A stretch of 64,000 nucleotides of DNA from Certhia americana (GCA_018697195.1 CM031860.1:63070509-63134508); one strand, 5' to 3'; shown: positions 48,351 to 62,744, counted from the first letter of the stretch. The notes: generated from the sequence alone by a model not told the origin. Made by a program: numbers and translations.

Positions 48351-50194
48351 AAGCCTTTATTTAAAGAACTTCAGCCTTGCTCAATTACAAATGTGTGTTG
48401 TAACCAACCTACATCTGTCATTTCCCATAAGGGCAGATGTCCTTTGTTGCAATCAAGTACCTAAGAATCCAGGAGAGAAAAAAAAAGAATAATTTTGTAC
48501 TAAGTTATTATGAAATAGGATTATTTCTACTCATATCCTTTCTTTCTATTGCACCTAGCTGCTGTATATTGTGCTCTCATTCTTATTTTAAGTTCAAAAT
48601 CTCATTCTCACCTTATACTTTTCAATAAGATCCCTCTCCCTTGCAGAACAGCACAACCTCGTTGGGATACCACCACATTTTCTGTGATTTTGGAACATAT
48701 TGAAGATAAGAAAAGATAAATGCAGATGAGAAACAGCACATGTTTAGCTTTAAGGATAACAGCTGAGAAGCGTGGTGTAATCCCCATATGAAAAGTGGAT
48801 GCTTTTATGGAAGGTAAATTTCATCCTAAAGCCAGGCAGGAAAACAGTGGGTGAAATTATCTGGGAAATCCTTTACCAGTGATCAAGCAGGAAGATAAAT
48901 TTGCTTCCATCTCTTTCTTGTCTGACTTGTACCTATGAATCCCAGTGGTAGGAATCACCACCTGCATGATCTGTATCATGTGCTCACTGCTCTGAGCAGG
49001 TTTGCAGCAGCAGCTGCGCTGCGTTTCCCTGCTCCTCTGCAGAATTCACACACAATTGTGTCACTTCCTGTGTTGTTCGTGGCTTCTGAGGTCACTGGAA
49101 TGACAGAAATAACCTGTTGGTTATATATTTGTAGAATCCTGTGGAAAGCTGTGGGATTTTTGGCCTGATGGTTCCTAAGTCCTGCTGAAATCAGGTTTTG
49201 GGGTAGGAGCAGAGTTACCCTGAACTGCTGGTGGGACTCGCTGAGAGCTTATCCCAAATTTCCAGGGGTTGCATGATAGAAAACAGCCTCAACTTTTTAA
49301 TTGCATCAGTGCTGTGCTTCATCAAGGGCACTGTGTGACCTTTCCTTTTGGCAGCACTGCAATGAGTCCCCAGAGAGCTGCATCCAAAAAGATCCAGCAT
49401 TTTATTCTATGTGCACAGAAGTGGAGTGTTCTTCTCTGGGGGCTGGTACAATTAATTAAGCTAGAGGAAATTTGGTTTGGATGTTTGGTTCATTGGTTTT
49501 CACAGCTGAAATGAAGGATAAAATCAGCTTCTTTATGATTTGTTAGGGGGAAAAAAAATTATTCTTTTTCTTTTTATTAAATTAAACTTCTGCACCAGCT
49601 GAATTAAGTAGTGGGCTGTTTCCCTGTGCTTCTTTATCCCCACTCTTTCATGCTTGTACACCAAAGAAAGCTCTTTACAGATGGAAAAAAATTAGATAAA
49701 TATCACAGTCATTTTCCAATAACAATTCCCTTTTCCCCGTGTGACTGTTTTTCTTCAGAAGGCATCTGCTCACCAAAAATAAACATGAGGATATTAAATA
49801 TATTTTTTTCCTGTAAGTCATATGAGACCTGATCATCTACTAAAATTGAAACTTGTCTGGGAGATATTCAAGTAAAATTGAAAGGCTTACCAGGAGAGCA
49901 GAAAACAAGTAGAAAGAAGGCATTTCTTTTCTTGAATTCAGAAATTGTTTGTCAAGAACTACTTGCCTTTGTTATTATATTCACAGAAGATGCACTGGTT
50001 TCTTTCTCAGGGTCTCTCTTTCTCTCCTGGCCTCCAAATTTATTTGGTTTTATTGAAGTGATAGAACCTGAGGCAGCAGAGCTGCTGAAGGTGCCATGAG
50101 CACGTGATTAAGTGGTAACTGCAGAATATTAAATATTGGTGATCTGAATAACACCTTTATATAGATGGATTTGGAAAAAAAAAAATCCATGTTT

Positions 50195-50226
50195 TATATA
50201 TATTTCTATATATCCAATATATATAT
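50195..50226. repeat. TA-rich microsatellite
   Basis: Interrupted TATATA units. Confidence 0.8.
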
Positions 50227-53200
50227 CGTAAGAAAAGAGTACCTTCAACCATGATGTACATTTGAGATCTAGATTGTTCTCATCCTATGTTATATATAAA
50301 TAATTTGTCGGACATTGTGGCACAGATTAATCTCAGTTTTAGGCAAATATACAAATATACAAGCAAATACAGGGAATTTGGGGTTTAGGTAGTCTGGGAA
50401 TACCTTGGAAAAGCATCTTTCCCTTCCATCTGTTAAGGTAATTGCAGCCTCTGTAATTGTAGAGTCTAATTTATGAATCAAGTTTATGAGAAAAAGAATC
50501 TTAAAATGCAGAAAGTAATTGTTTTGGGGGTAACAAATAATAATATTTTAAAGTAAACAATAATAAAAAAATATTGTGTCATAAGGCAAATAGATTCACA
50601 TTTAAATTTCATATCTGCAAAAAAGCATTGCTGAAATCATGTAGTTATTCAAATCAAGATGTGTTATTCCTGCACCTTCCAAAGGTATGAAAAATGGGTG
50701 TGTTATCTAATGAAATACACATTTCTGAGCTTTGCTGATGTTGCAAGAGATACAAATTTTGTTTAAGTGTTAACTGTTTCTTTGCTTTTAGGTATTTGGG
50801 GTTTGCAGCTGATGAAATTGGATACTTTGCTGTCCCCAAGCCACCTCCAGGGGCCAATGCTAAAAGTCTTTGATTTGTATGTAAGGCAAAAATATGATTT
50901 TTATCTGGACTCTTCAACCCTCATGAAACCATGAAATTCATCCCCAAACAGGGTCGTACAACCCAGGGTGACAGACACGGCTTCAATGAGGAATTTTATT
51001 TGCATTGATTACATCTTGTTGGGCAATTAAGAAACATAAGCCAAGAAATCTTTGGCTTTCTACCTAAAGAGCTCACAGTTTCTTCATCAAATAACATCCA
51101 ATAATTTTAGATGCTGTATTTAGTGGACTGCCTTCAACCTGCCAATTAACACCAATTAACAGCAGCAAACTCAATTCAAAATCAACTTAAAAGCCAGCAG
51201 GTTGGTCATGCAGACACATCATTCTATCTAGCAAAAACACATTAAGATTTCATGGCTGGAAACTGAATCTAGGAAAATCCAGGCCTATAATTAAATCTGA
51301 ATATTTCTTACACTTGTTTCAATTAACCATGGGAACATCTTAGTAAGGCCTGTGTGAAATTTGTTGTCACTTGAAGTCTTTAATTGAATCTTGTGGCTCC
51401 AAGTAAATCACACACTGTGGGCTTGTTGAAGGGAGACACAGAATAAAGGACTACAGTTTGTGTTATTTAAATAACAGATGGGATAATTGGATTTTATGTT
51501 CTCAGAAATAAGCCAGCAAAAAAAAATTCAAATATAATTTAATTAGTTGATCTAATAAATCAATACTGAAAACTTGCCAAGATGACAGATCGCTTCCTCT
51601 TTAGTCTGAGAGCAAAACAAACCCCATCCCATGTTAAACATATATCCAGGGCAGTAGAGGGCATGAAAGTGGGCACATATCTCCATGTCTTTAATGTGAG
51701 TGCTATTCCACAACCCCCTAATTACTCACTGTGGCAGGAATCTGTTAAAAGTAATGGGAACTGCTCTTTATCTCATCTAAAAGCATCCAAAAAAAAAAAA
51801 AAAAAATCCAAAACCACAATAAAAACTCAAGTGATTTGCTGAAATTTCTCCCAGTTGGCTCTGAAATAGCAGAGCAGTTTGCAAAGACAGGACTGTCTCC
51901 AGCCACTGTAAATATCTGTGACCCAGCAGCTCCTGAAAACATGAGCTCTAATTAATTTCTGTCATTCATTAGCTCCCTCTGTCACCAGTCATCCCTGATG
52001 GGAAGGTTTGTGGCCCTGTAAACCTCTGCTCACCTTTGCTGATGATTTTTTCATGAGTTCAATCAGAAGGTAACTATGGCAATCCTTTTAATTTAATTTT
52101 TCATCTGACCCTGCCACAATACAAAGGTCTTCCTACTCGATGGTTTTCCTGATCACAGACAGACCACAGAACATCACCTTCATTTTGTGACCATTTTAAA
52201 ATAGAAATGATCAATAATCCTGTGACTTGGTACTGTTTAATTCAAGTAGATCTTCCCCTGATTGCTATCAGAGGATTTTATTCCAGTGTCATTGTCCCAT
52301 AGTACATTTGGGTTGAACTATTCCATCTGGGCTTTGTGGAATGCAAACTACCCACATTAGGTCATTAAGGAGTTACAATAATTATTTTTCAAACATTAAA
52401 ATGTAATTTTTAACAAATACAGTAGATTTCCTGAAAGAAGGTAAACAGGGAATGGTATTGGAAAGAAATTGAAGAGTGTTCCACAGCTGATCTCATCTCA
52501 GAAAGTGATTCATTATCAAATCCACTGAAGAACACTTTATTTCACGCCAAGTAGCTGCAAACCAGGGCACTGTGCAAAAAGCCCTTCTAAATTAATAAAA
52601 GTATAGTAATCAAAACGTTTTTAATAGGTCCTTTGAAATGTCATCAATAGCACTTGAGAAAGAGGAAAAGAGCTTTTAGCAGGAACCTGCTCTGAAAGAC
52701 ACTGAACAGAAGAATAATGGTGATGCTCAGGTCTCTGAGTTGCTTCATAACACACTCAGGGATCATTTGGGGGGTGACAAAAATGTCTGGAGCTTTTGTG
52801 GTGCTGGAATACAATCCCATCTCTCCTGCACTTACAGCATTCCCAAGTGACAGACTGCAAGCATTTGGCTTTTGCAGAAGCAGCAGCAGATCTGGAGAAA
52901 ATGGTATTGCCAGACATTTCTTTCACTCTTTCTGCCAATCAAGGCAAAATGGGTCTCGTGGAGCATGAGAACACCCTTTCAGGGAATTGCAATAGCTGGC
53001 TTGAGGAGAGAAACCCTCCCTGGTGGATGGAAGACCATCCTTTCTGTCCAAGCAGCACCACAAAATCACTTTACCCTGAAATAAGTGGAGTTTTCCATGG
53101 CTGCAGAGCTTGTTAGATCAATGCAGGCAATCTGTGTGGTGATGGTACCTCATGAGGTATCAGGACTGTAGGAGCCTTTACACAGACAGTATCCAAGCCC

Positions 53201-53944
53201 TCCTTTATCCAAAATCCAACCTTTGATGTGTCCCCAAGGCCTGGTTTTCTTCGGTAAATTGCTTTGACTGTTACAGGAAGAAAGGTGGAATAAAAATTAA
53301 AGTGAAAAGAAGTGACAGCTCATTCACTGCTACCTGGCTTGTAGAATTAGTATGATGTGAGGCTGCTTTGATGAAAATGAACATTTTTAGGTAAAAGAGT
53401 ATTTTAATGAAATGAGAGCATCTGCTTCTCTGTTACTTTGGAGACAGGAGGTTAAAAATGTGAAGGACAGACAGGAGAAGATGGCTTATCCTGACCAGTT
53501 TTCTGGGGGATTTTTGGCTGTTGAAGATGTAACAGAGCAACAGAAGACATGACAGAAAGACAAACAGTGAAGAAGAGCAAACTCTATTTGCATGTAGTGC
53601 TCATTTACTTGGCAAACCACGTGGTCATTTTCTGGGGACTTAATATCACAGCCCCGGGCTGGGGAACACTGAGTAGTAAGAAGCACTAAGAGAGCAAATA
53701 AAAAGTGTTAATATCTGGTCAAACACAGATAAAATCCTTAAGTAGCTCCATAGGTGCTCTGTTGCTTTATAATTGTGAATAACTCTGAATTCTGCAAGGT
53801 CAAATACTGTAAACTTGTACTATAAACACGTGCTCATCTCCAGCCTGGACTGATCCTGGGGGTTGCCCCAGGTGCTGTAGCCATGCCCTGTAGGGTGTTT
53901 GCCACCAGATCTGGGCTTACATGGGAGCTCTTTTGCTCACCTAA

Positions 53945-54006
53945 TTGGGTTCACTCAGTTGACTCGAAGATCTGAGAGGTCTTTTCCAGCCTTAATGATT
54001 CTGTGA
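53945..54006 (+). mobile_element. very short CR1 3' end
   Basis: GGTCTTTTCCAGCCTTAATG and ATTCTGTGATCTC, preceded by a diverged GTTGACTCGAAGATCTGAGA. Only the final ~60 nt survive. Confidence 0.75.
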
Positions 54007-57000
54007 TCTCAGAAATATTGAGGCTCAGCATTTTTTCCTGAGAAATCCAGAGAGTCTCAGACACAGTGTCAGTGCTGGCTGGGGTGTCACGCACATCCTT
54101 GGGCTTGCATCTCTTGGGCCAGGCTGAAAATTGTGCAGATTTGGTCTGCACAGGCTGAAATTCAGATGTTTCACTGTGCAGCAGTAGGAAGAAAGAGCCA
54201 GGCACAATTTTACACCTGGCAGCACCACCACTAACTAGTTCAGCGTCAGCTGTGCTGTAAACAGCACTGGGGTTCCCAACAGGAGCTTTTCAGCTTCAGG
54301 TTTTTTTCTTATGGGTTACTCTGACTTTTCAGCCAATTAATCTGATCTGATCATATGCTGAAACGTGTTCAGAGTGAAGATGCCTGGTTGTAAGACAAAA
54401 AAAAAAAAAAAAAGAAAAAATGAGTGACAGAATGGTGATTTTACACAAAATGACACCAGTTACCAGCCTTCCCTCAGTTGTGGCAGCACCAATTTTGTTG
54501 TTGCAGATCCTTAAGATTTACACTTTAAAGACCCAAAATTTTAGAAGTTTTCCAGCTTTATCATTCTTGTGTTCACTGCAGGCAGCTGCTTCCTCCCCAT
54601 GTTGTTCTTCTAGACATTCCAGGCATTTCAGCTGGAGCAAGATGAGTTTGACCACCATTAACTGCATCAAAGCTCCAGCTTGGGAAAAAATGTGTGTTGG
54701 AATGGTCTGGTGAGGATTAATTCTTGTCTATTTAAAGCTCACTGCTTGGGGCAGGAACCTGTGGACAGCAAGGGCTACTAGAAAGGGCCTGGGACCACTG
54801 TCTGAGGATTCCATGCAGGAAGAAAAACAAATCTGTCAGTCTGGAGACTGCCCTGGTCCCTGCTGGGCAAGAAGGCAGAAGAATCTCTCTTTTAAAACAA
54901 AACACAAGGGTCTGCCCGTGGTGTGTGCTAGAGGAAAAGCTGCTTCTTTTTCCAGAGGGATTCCTCCGTGTGAGCTGAGACCATGCCCTGGAATCATCCA
55001 AAGAGGCCAAAGAATTACAGTACTTTCAGGTTTATTTTTAGGAAAAAAAAAAAAAAAAAAAAATAAAGCAAAGGTGGCAACAGAAGCACCTGGGAATATT
55101 AACTCATGCCTTCAAAGGTCACCTCATCACAGCACTGCTGAAATTAAAATAACTGCATGAATTAACTTTTGACTTCACAGAGGATGTAATTTAGGTAGAT
55201 TTAAGTGAGAGAGGGTGGAATGACCTTACATATAACTACAAACCACTGGTGAAATGTGGCAGTTCAGAGCTGCAGCCCCCAGGCTAGACAGTTTGTGCAG
55301 CTGTGTGCCTTTGATGGGAGAGCCAGGCCAGAACTGGGCCAGGAGGTGGGAAATATTCCAGAGGTCAGCAGTGTTTACTCTATCAGATAAAAAAGGAGTG
55401 TTGGTGCTGTCAATAACGAAGTCATATTTTCACAAGTGCATGGGATAAATTAGTTTACTTTTGAAAAGAATTTATGGGTTTTTTGCAAAGAATCTGAAAG
55501 TTACGTATAAAGCCTCTAGAACCTGCTGATTTTTCATTTTTGATAACCTTAAAGCTAGAAACATTGTGTGTTGCCTCCAGAGATGAGTTAGTCCATCTTT
55601 TGGTCCCAAGGTAGAATCAGGTATAATTTTGACCTTATGTGTTATTTTGTCCAACCTGTTTCCAAAACACTCCATTAATGGAGTTTTAGCAATGCCCCAG
55701 ACAATTAATTTCAACACTAGCTCTACTTTCAGAAACTTCTTCTAATTTTTTTAAAAGTGTTTTATTGTTGTTGCAGTTTATGTACCTCACTTCTTTTTCT
55801 GCATACCACAAATATGGAACCAGATTTCTTCCCTGTTTTTGCTGGAACAATTTCCATACATGAAAATATATGGAATATATACCCAGCATGCTGGGTGGTG
55901 AATAAAATGGGGATGTCAGCTGTGAATCTCTTCTCTGTGACACATTGCAGAGAGCTCCTGATGTCCCACAAAGAGCAAAAGAATAACTTTGTTATGCAGC
56001 ACTAGATGGGAATTGCAAGGAATCTGTTCCCTAGGGTGATTATAGTATATTTTTTTTATTATTGCAGTGAGATCTTTATGAGTGTGTTTGAATATGAAAC
56101 TGGATAATGGTTATATAATGAAGCAGTTAAACCACTCTCCCAATACCCACTGAGGTGCAAGAAGGGAAAAATAAAAGGCAGAGATGATGTTTAAGAGCTC
56201 ATAGGCAGCACCTTTATCCTCATGTGCCTGTCAGGAGCCAGGTCCCAACACCATCAACTACTTGGAGGTCAAGGTCAACAGCAGCTGAGCTGCTGAACCT
56301 ACAGACTGAAACAAGCTGCTCTGTTGGGAATTAATTTTGTTCCTGTAAGGCAGGACAAGTCAGTGATATGGCAGGAATTGCTGCTGGTGATCATTAGATG
56401 GCAGCCTTCCTTTAGGTTATGGAGGGAAAGGCCTGAATTTGTTACAGCTCCTCCAACCCGCATAAAAAATTAAAGATAGATTCTTCCCACCTGTTGTCAC
56501 TGGCAAATTTTCATATTAGTTGCTAAATCGACCCACCACCCACACTGAATTTGCCTCACCCACCCAAACCTTCCCTGCCAGAGTAATCCAAACCCCCTCC
56601 CACTTCCAGCTCATGCCTGACTCACAGAGATGCTGTGCAGTGAAAAGTGGGCACATTTCTCCCTCTGCAGACACCTCCACATCAGACTGGGCTGGAGGGA
56701 TTCATGCACAGAGAATCAATGCAAAGTGATATCAGGGATTTGGCAGCACATATTACAGGGCTGACAAAGGATTTGGGAATGGGAGAGAGCCCTGGATTTT
56801 GCTGCAACATTCAGTGTTGTATTCATGGAGCATAAAAATCATCTTAGTGACCTTGGCTTGATGCCTTTTCATTCCTCATCAAACTCGTGTTTTGAGGCCA
56901 TGATTTTTTTTAAATTTACACTCAATAAATGCCTTTAGGGTGCCCATGCTAATGGATTCTTTTTTCATCCCTTTTTAACAATAAGAAAAAATCCCTTTTC

Positions 57001-57748
57001 ATCAGCAGAAGATTTAAGCTGTACAGGAAGTTCTTTTAATTGATTTTGGTGTTCATCATGCATTGAATTGACTGCTTAGCCAGGTCATGATTTTTAATGC
57101 CAAATTGGATGGATTTTAGGGGGTGTCCCTTCTATTTTCTTGCTTTTAAAGGCAAGTTGTTAGCCTGAAAATCAGCTTTAATACTCTTCCAGATTGGAGT
57201 GAAGAGAACTTGGTTAATAGAACTAAACATGAAATAAAACGATCTCCATGCTCCATGAACCAATAACACTTTGCTCAAGACACAGAAATTGTCTAATAAA
57301 TTGCTATGGAACTGATTAGGATGGGATCAAATTATGCCTAAAATACTCCTCCAGCTTCATGGCACTCAGAGTGAAGCAGAATTAATGATATCTGAGGTGA
57401 GGAGTCCATGCTTATTAGAAACCCAACCGGTGTGTTTGCTAAATTTATCAGTGCACCTGATAGGATGTTAAAGCCAATAAAGCAGCTGACATTTACTGGT
57501 TGAAAATGTAATAAAATGCAGCGTTTCGGTAACTCGCAGTTTAGGAATTCTCAGACTGATGCTCCTGCCGCGGTAAATCACCCGGAATCATTTCATTTCT
57601 CCGAGCACCTGCTCTGCAGTTTCTCTGCAGATATTTTGCCAGGTGAAAGTGGAGCTCTCATTCACCCCTGTTCCCAGTGGTGCCAGGGTGAACCCTCCAG
57701 CTCACTGGGATAAAAGGGAAAGGGAAGCTGGCTGAGCCACCCACGCCT

Positions 57749-57777
<29 letters not shown>
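57749..57777. repeat. (CTG)n trinucleotide repeat
   Basis: Nine full CTG units plus CT, uninterrupted, on the plus strand (CAG on the minus strand). It lies about 150 bp after a CpG cluster. I see no coding frame that would use it. Confidence 0.97.
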
Positions 57778-57779
<2 letters not shown>

Positions 57780-60700
57780 TATTATGTTTGTACTTAAGGA
57801 CCCAGAGTCCCTGCTGTACTTGGCAATGTACTGAGAGGAGCACACAGGCTTATCATTTAAGGAGAAGTGTTTCAGTCAGAATGGAAGGAGAGTTATAGCA
57901 CACAGCAGCTGATTCGCTCTCGTTCCTGCCTGACACTTTTTTGTTTGTTTGTTTTGGGGGTTTTTTGGGTACTTTTTTTTTTTTTTTTTGAAAGAAGTTG
58001 TTTTTTGACTGTGTGGACAAGCAGAAAGTGAGAAACAATAGGAGGCTAAAGGATCAGGTAGACTAGAAGGGAAGGAGGGAAGTACAGGGAGAAGGGAGGA
58101 CTGTGGAATGAAGGGGAAAAGCAGAAAAATTAAATTGCATGCTACAGACAGTTCCTTGCATCCAGAGGTCTCAGACGGATTCAAAAAATTTAGTAAATTC
58201 TCCAAGGCACTTTATTTAGGGATCCTGTTGCCTTGCATTTGCAGTAGTATGAAGATGGAGATGGAGGCCAAAAATATCAGTCTTTAGAATTTCTTCTCTG
58301 CCTCCAGTGATGATGGACCAGTTCTGGGGGGACTAGTCCACCAGATACAGGTGCGTCAGATGGATATATAAGGTTAGATGGGATTGATCCAGGTTTAATT
58401 TTTCCAAAGGGTGTGTGGTTTGGCTGGAGATCTCCCCAACATTGTCCTGCACCCACTGAGTTATTGGGAAGAGGGTTGACCTAAACCAAACACTTTATAA
58501 CTTTTTTTTTCCCATGAGTTTTTGCTTTGCCTGCTGCTATTTCTGCCAGCTGGAAAATCTAGAATTTTCTTTTTCAAGTTCTACTTAATCCCCTACAGGC
58601 ATATGGTGGAGTCGAGTGGAGGTGGGAGGGTATCCTGGTGTACCCTGGCTAATCTGCTCTTCCTCCTGCATCAGCTGCAATTTAAATGGAGTCAGTTCCC
58701 AGAAAAAGAAAAGGAAAAGCTCCCTTTTAACACCATTTGTCACAAGTCCTTAATATCATACTTGCCTTTTAGCCTTACTCATCGACATCCAGAGGGGAAA
58801 AAAAACAAATAAAAACATTCTGAATAAATGAGATTTGACAGAACTTTCCTCAAGAACAATGGCTTTAAAACTGGCTGGAAGAAATGCTTTTAAAAATAGA
58901 CCAAACTGATCTGTTGCCTTTGAAAAAAAATCAATCTTAGAAGAAAGAAAGAAAAATTCTATTATTCCCCTTCCAGCTTCTCATAATCACTTTTGAAGTC
59001 TGGGTTTCACCAAGGAAGCCTTTTCAGTTTGTTCTTTTAAAAGAATTAAAGAGTTGCTCCATTCATTTTTTTCCCCCTTTGGTATGGCAGCATGGTACAA
59101 AGCACCTTTCCTGTATGTAAGGAAATAAAGGATGTAAATCCAAGTTCCAAGACTATGAAAATATTATTAGTATTGATGAAATTAGGGATATTCCTACTGC
59201 TGCTGAATTATCAGAGATTATCAGAGTTCCTTTCTTTGCTTACACATAATTTATTTTTGAATCTCTCACTGCCTAAACAAAACCAGACCCTGTGAGATAC
59301 ATAAGAAAAGTCAATTAGCAATCACTTCTCAGTGAATCCTGGTAAGCTCAAAGAATATGTAGGCAATGCTCCAACTGAGCTCCAAAATGCTCTCAACAAG
59401 ACTGATGGATTCATCCATCTGCTGATTTTGCACACCCAAATATTTGATCTAATGTGCACTCAAATCTATGGGAAGAGGGTTGTTGATTGTAATGGGCTCT
59501 GTATAAGATTCGTAATTTCAAGCTACTGCTAAATGCATCTGCCAGGTCCCAACAGAGACAAAAGGAGAGAAGAGAGGTTTCTCACTCCTCACCAGCTGAC
59601 TGGGATGTACAAATGCAAAGCTTTTGGAGGATATGAACTGACATGCATTGGTAGATTATTACAAGAAATTCATACTTGTATCCCAGCTAATTAGTTTCTC
59701 AGAAAATGGTCTGATCACCACTTGGCACCAAAGATTCTTCATGCTTGACTTCAGGCTCATGAGTGATGTGGCATGTCCGAGCTCTCCAGCTCAGAGTTAG
59801 TGACTTTTTTTGGGATTTTGCCACCCTGAAGCCTTGGGAAGCATTGCAAACTGGGCTGTCAGCTGGACCAGGAAACTCACTCGTTTAGTCTGGTAGCTTT
59901 GGGAACAGAAAATATCTGTGTTTCACACAAAACTGCACAAAAGAACTCCAGCAGACCTTTGCATGAGGAAATGTAGGAAATATTCTCTCCTGAGAAAGAC
60001 TTTTCCTAGACACAGAATATGGAAGTTGTTTTAAATCTTAAATCATTCAGGGGACATTTTTTCCCTGGTATAAATCTCTTCATTTGTTACCTGACTCCTA
60101 CATTTAAATGAAACTCTCTGCAGTTTAACCTACACTTTTCTCAATGTTTGTTTGTGTTACCTGACAAGCTTAACAAGCCCTATAATATATCACAGTGTAA
60201 TTATTGCATTAATCACCAGCTGAATACATTAATTATCAAGTGATTGCATGACAAGGAAGCCTTCCAGACAACACAGGGCTAGATTTATCTGTGCTGTGTG
60301 CTGTTACAAGTGCTCACAGCTTGGGTTAGGATTCCTAAGTCTTTAGGATCATCGCTAAAGTATTCCTGGTTCTTTTCTCCTTGCCCTTTTCCCAGATTCT
60401 TTCCCCAGAGTACATTGGTAGACACTTTACACTCCCATTTATCTCCATTTTCCTAGGTGACTATTTAGGATGATGACCTCAGCAATAGAAATAAAGGGAC
60501 AGCAGAAGGATTTTGCCAACAGAATAGGTCTATTTCTTTGAGATAACCCCTGACAGTTGCATCTTCTGAGTACAAACCCAAATTGCTGGATCATCCAGAG
60601 TGAGTAGGTGGGAACTGATGGATTCAGAGCACGCAAATTCTGATTTTTGATGCATTCAGCCAGTCCTATATTTTCCTGACAGGGCATAAAAATACAAATA

Positions 60701-61065
60701 CTGAAACAAGCTGCTCTCAGCTTCACAATGCTGAAGACCTCAGACATTTTGGGTCTTATCAGTAGGGATAAGAGTTCAAACCTACCCATATAATGGAAAT
60801 AAAACTATGTTTAAAAAAATTATAAAAAAGGCTTTATTTATGGATAAAACTATTTGAAATCTTTGAAAAGCTTGGACCTAGACACATTTTTGGGGAATTC
60901 TCTGATTAAAAATATTAATGGACTAGACCAAATCAAAATGACTACCCCATGAACTTCAGAAAAATTTGATATCTTTTTTTGATTGTTGGCAGTAACTGGT
61001 CAGCATTTTCACATTTTAATATCTTTACTGCAATCCCACCAAAGTCTGGTCTCACTATGTCCTTA

Positions 61066-61094
61066 CATCATATATATTATAGATATATATATAC
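61066..61094. repeat. TA-rich microsatellite
   Basis: ATATATTATAGATATATATATA units. Confidence 0.8.
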
Positions 61095-62530
61095 ACTACA
61101 TAAATTATGCACATTTTAGATATTAAGGAGATTTCCCTCTGGGAAAGAAAAAGAAGAAAGTTGAAGATGGCTGTAAACTTATTATTCCAGGGTACTAAAA
61201 CTTCATACTAAACTTTATGCATTATTGAGATTTTAATATAATTTCCTTTAAAGAAATAACTCACTGGGGTATTCACTAGGGCTGTGTTTAGTAATAGCAA
61301 TGTTCAGAGAATATAATTCCTCCTTGACCATAAAGAAACTTCATCAAATATTCAACATAAATTTTTATGAAGCAAATATTTAATTATGTGTATATTGTCT
61401 TGAAATGGTAAAGTAATGATTTGGTTCAATATAAATTTCCTCCATTCTACTATTTAACTGTAATTAAAAAAAGTTCAGACAAAACTTGTGATGAGTATTT
61501 GAAACATGAATAGGATTTTAACCAGATGTGTTTTCATGACAGCTCTAGTGAACATATTGTCCCTGGTAATATTTTAAACTGATTTAAATTAATGCAGCAT
61601 GTCCAGTTTGGAGTTTGATGCATTGAATGAACCAGAAGGCTTTACTGGAAGGTAACTTCACAGCAGGAATATAGGCAGGCATGAAGACATTATTTGTTGA
61701 TTAACACCCCCTCTAACTCCACACCCTCAGTGTGAATTTTTTCCCATTTTGTTCACTTAACAGACTGCAGTTCTGCCACTGGGTCCCAGATACAGAAAGA
61801 GATGATTTCACAAAAACCCTCCAGTCATGCCAGGAACATCACCAATTTTTCCTTTGTCTGCGTGAAAGATTGAGTAGAAAACTAATTTCCCCATGGAGAG
61901 CAAAGCAGAAGTTGCATTGAGAAAAGGGAAAAGAAGAATCAAGGCCGCCCCCACAAAATGTCAGAATCAAAACTTAAAATAAAAATTATAGGAGGTAGGC
62001 CACACTTCAAAACACTTAAACCAAAAAGATTGGTTAATTGGCTCCTGACTAGTGAGCATTGATTCACATACAGGGAATAATGGATAAAAACGGCAGGTTT
62101 GTAACAAGGAAAAGCCAGGCAAGCTCCAAGACATTAACATGAAATCCCAGGGAATATCCTGCAGGTTAAATTGGTAAAGTAGTAAAGCTTCTTTTTGATA
62201 GGTTGAGAACAATGCGAGCAGAGAGACAAAGACAATACCAGTAACTATGCCAAGCTATGAGGAATACAATCCAAACCAAAAGAAAACATTTGTTATTCCC
62301 ACTCACTAAAATCACATTAGATTTCCAAGTCTTTTCTTGACTAATATCAAACTCCTGATCATTGCAAAACCAAATGAAGCAAGCACACAAACCTCACTCT
62401 TGACCAATCGACTCCTCATTCCTTCCCTGTGTCCCAATATTTTTTGTTCTTTTGCAGGAGTTTCAGCTTTGGAATGAAGGTCTGGGTAGAACCAGTACAG
62501 CACAAAATACCAATCAATATGGAAAATAAA

Positions 62531-62730
62531 ACAGAATCACAGCATGAACTAGGTTGGAAAAAACCTTTGAGATCAACAGGTCCAACCTATGACCTAACAC
62601 CACCTCATCAACTAAACCACGGCATTGAGTTCCACGTCCAGGGGTAGTGACTCCACCACCTCCCTGGGCAGACAGTTTCAGTGTCCTATCACTCTTTCAG
62701 AGCAGAATTTTTTCCTGATGTCTAAACTGG
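62531..62730 (-). mobile_element. CR1 LINE 3' fragment
   Basis: Minus strand: tail revcomp of ACAGAATCACAGCATGAACT. Also CCAACCTATGACCTAACACC, AACTAAACCACGGCATTGAG and CACCACCTCCCTGGGCAGAC. Member of the subfamily seen at 20.6 kb. Confidence 0.9.
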
Positions 62731-62744
62731 TCAGATTGCTGGAA

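Larger units (their letters stand above)
46316..53944. other. long noncoding stretch free of recognised repeats
   Basis: Over 7 kb without a CR1 piece I can recognise. It contains a T run (47142-47159), TA-rich runs (48327-48350, 50195-50226) and an A run (51789-51806). Open frames stay below 110 codons and show no domain. Confidence 0.5.
54007..62530. other. long noncoding stretch free of recognised repeats
   Basis: No CR1 or LTR piece recognised over 8.5 kb. It includes A runs (54397-54413, 55043-55063), a T run (57973-57989), a CpG cluster (57523-57605), a (CTG)n repeat (57749-57777), a TAAT-rich element (60190-60245) and a TA-rich run (61066-61094). No gene supported. Confidence 0.5.

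Noticed and set aside
55021..55075. Poly-A run as the tail of a processed pseudogene
   Set aside because: The sequence upstream is not recognisable as an mRNA, and no flanking duplication or usable polyadenylation signal was seen before the run.
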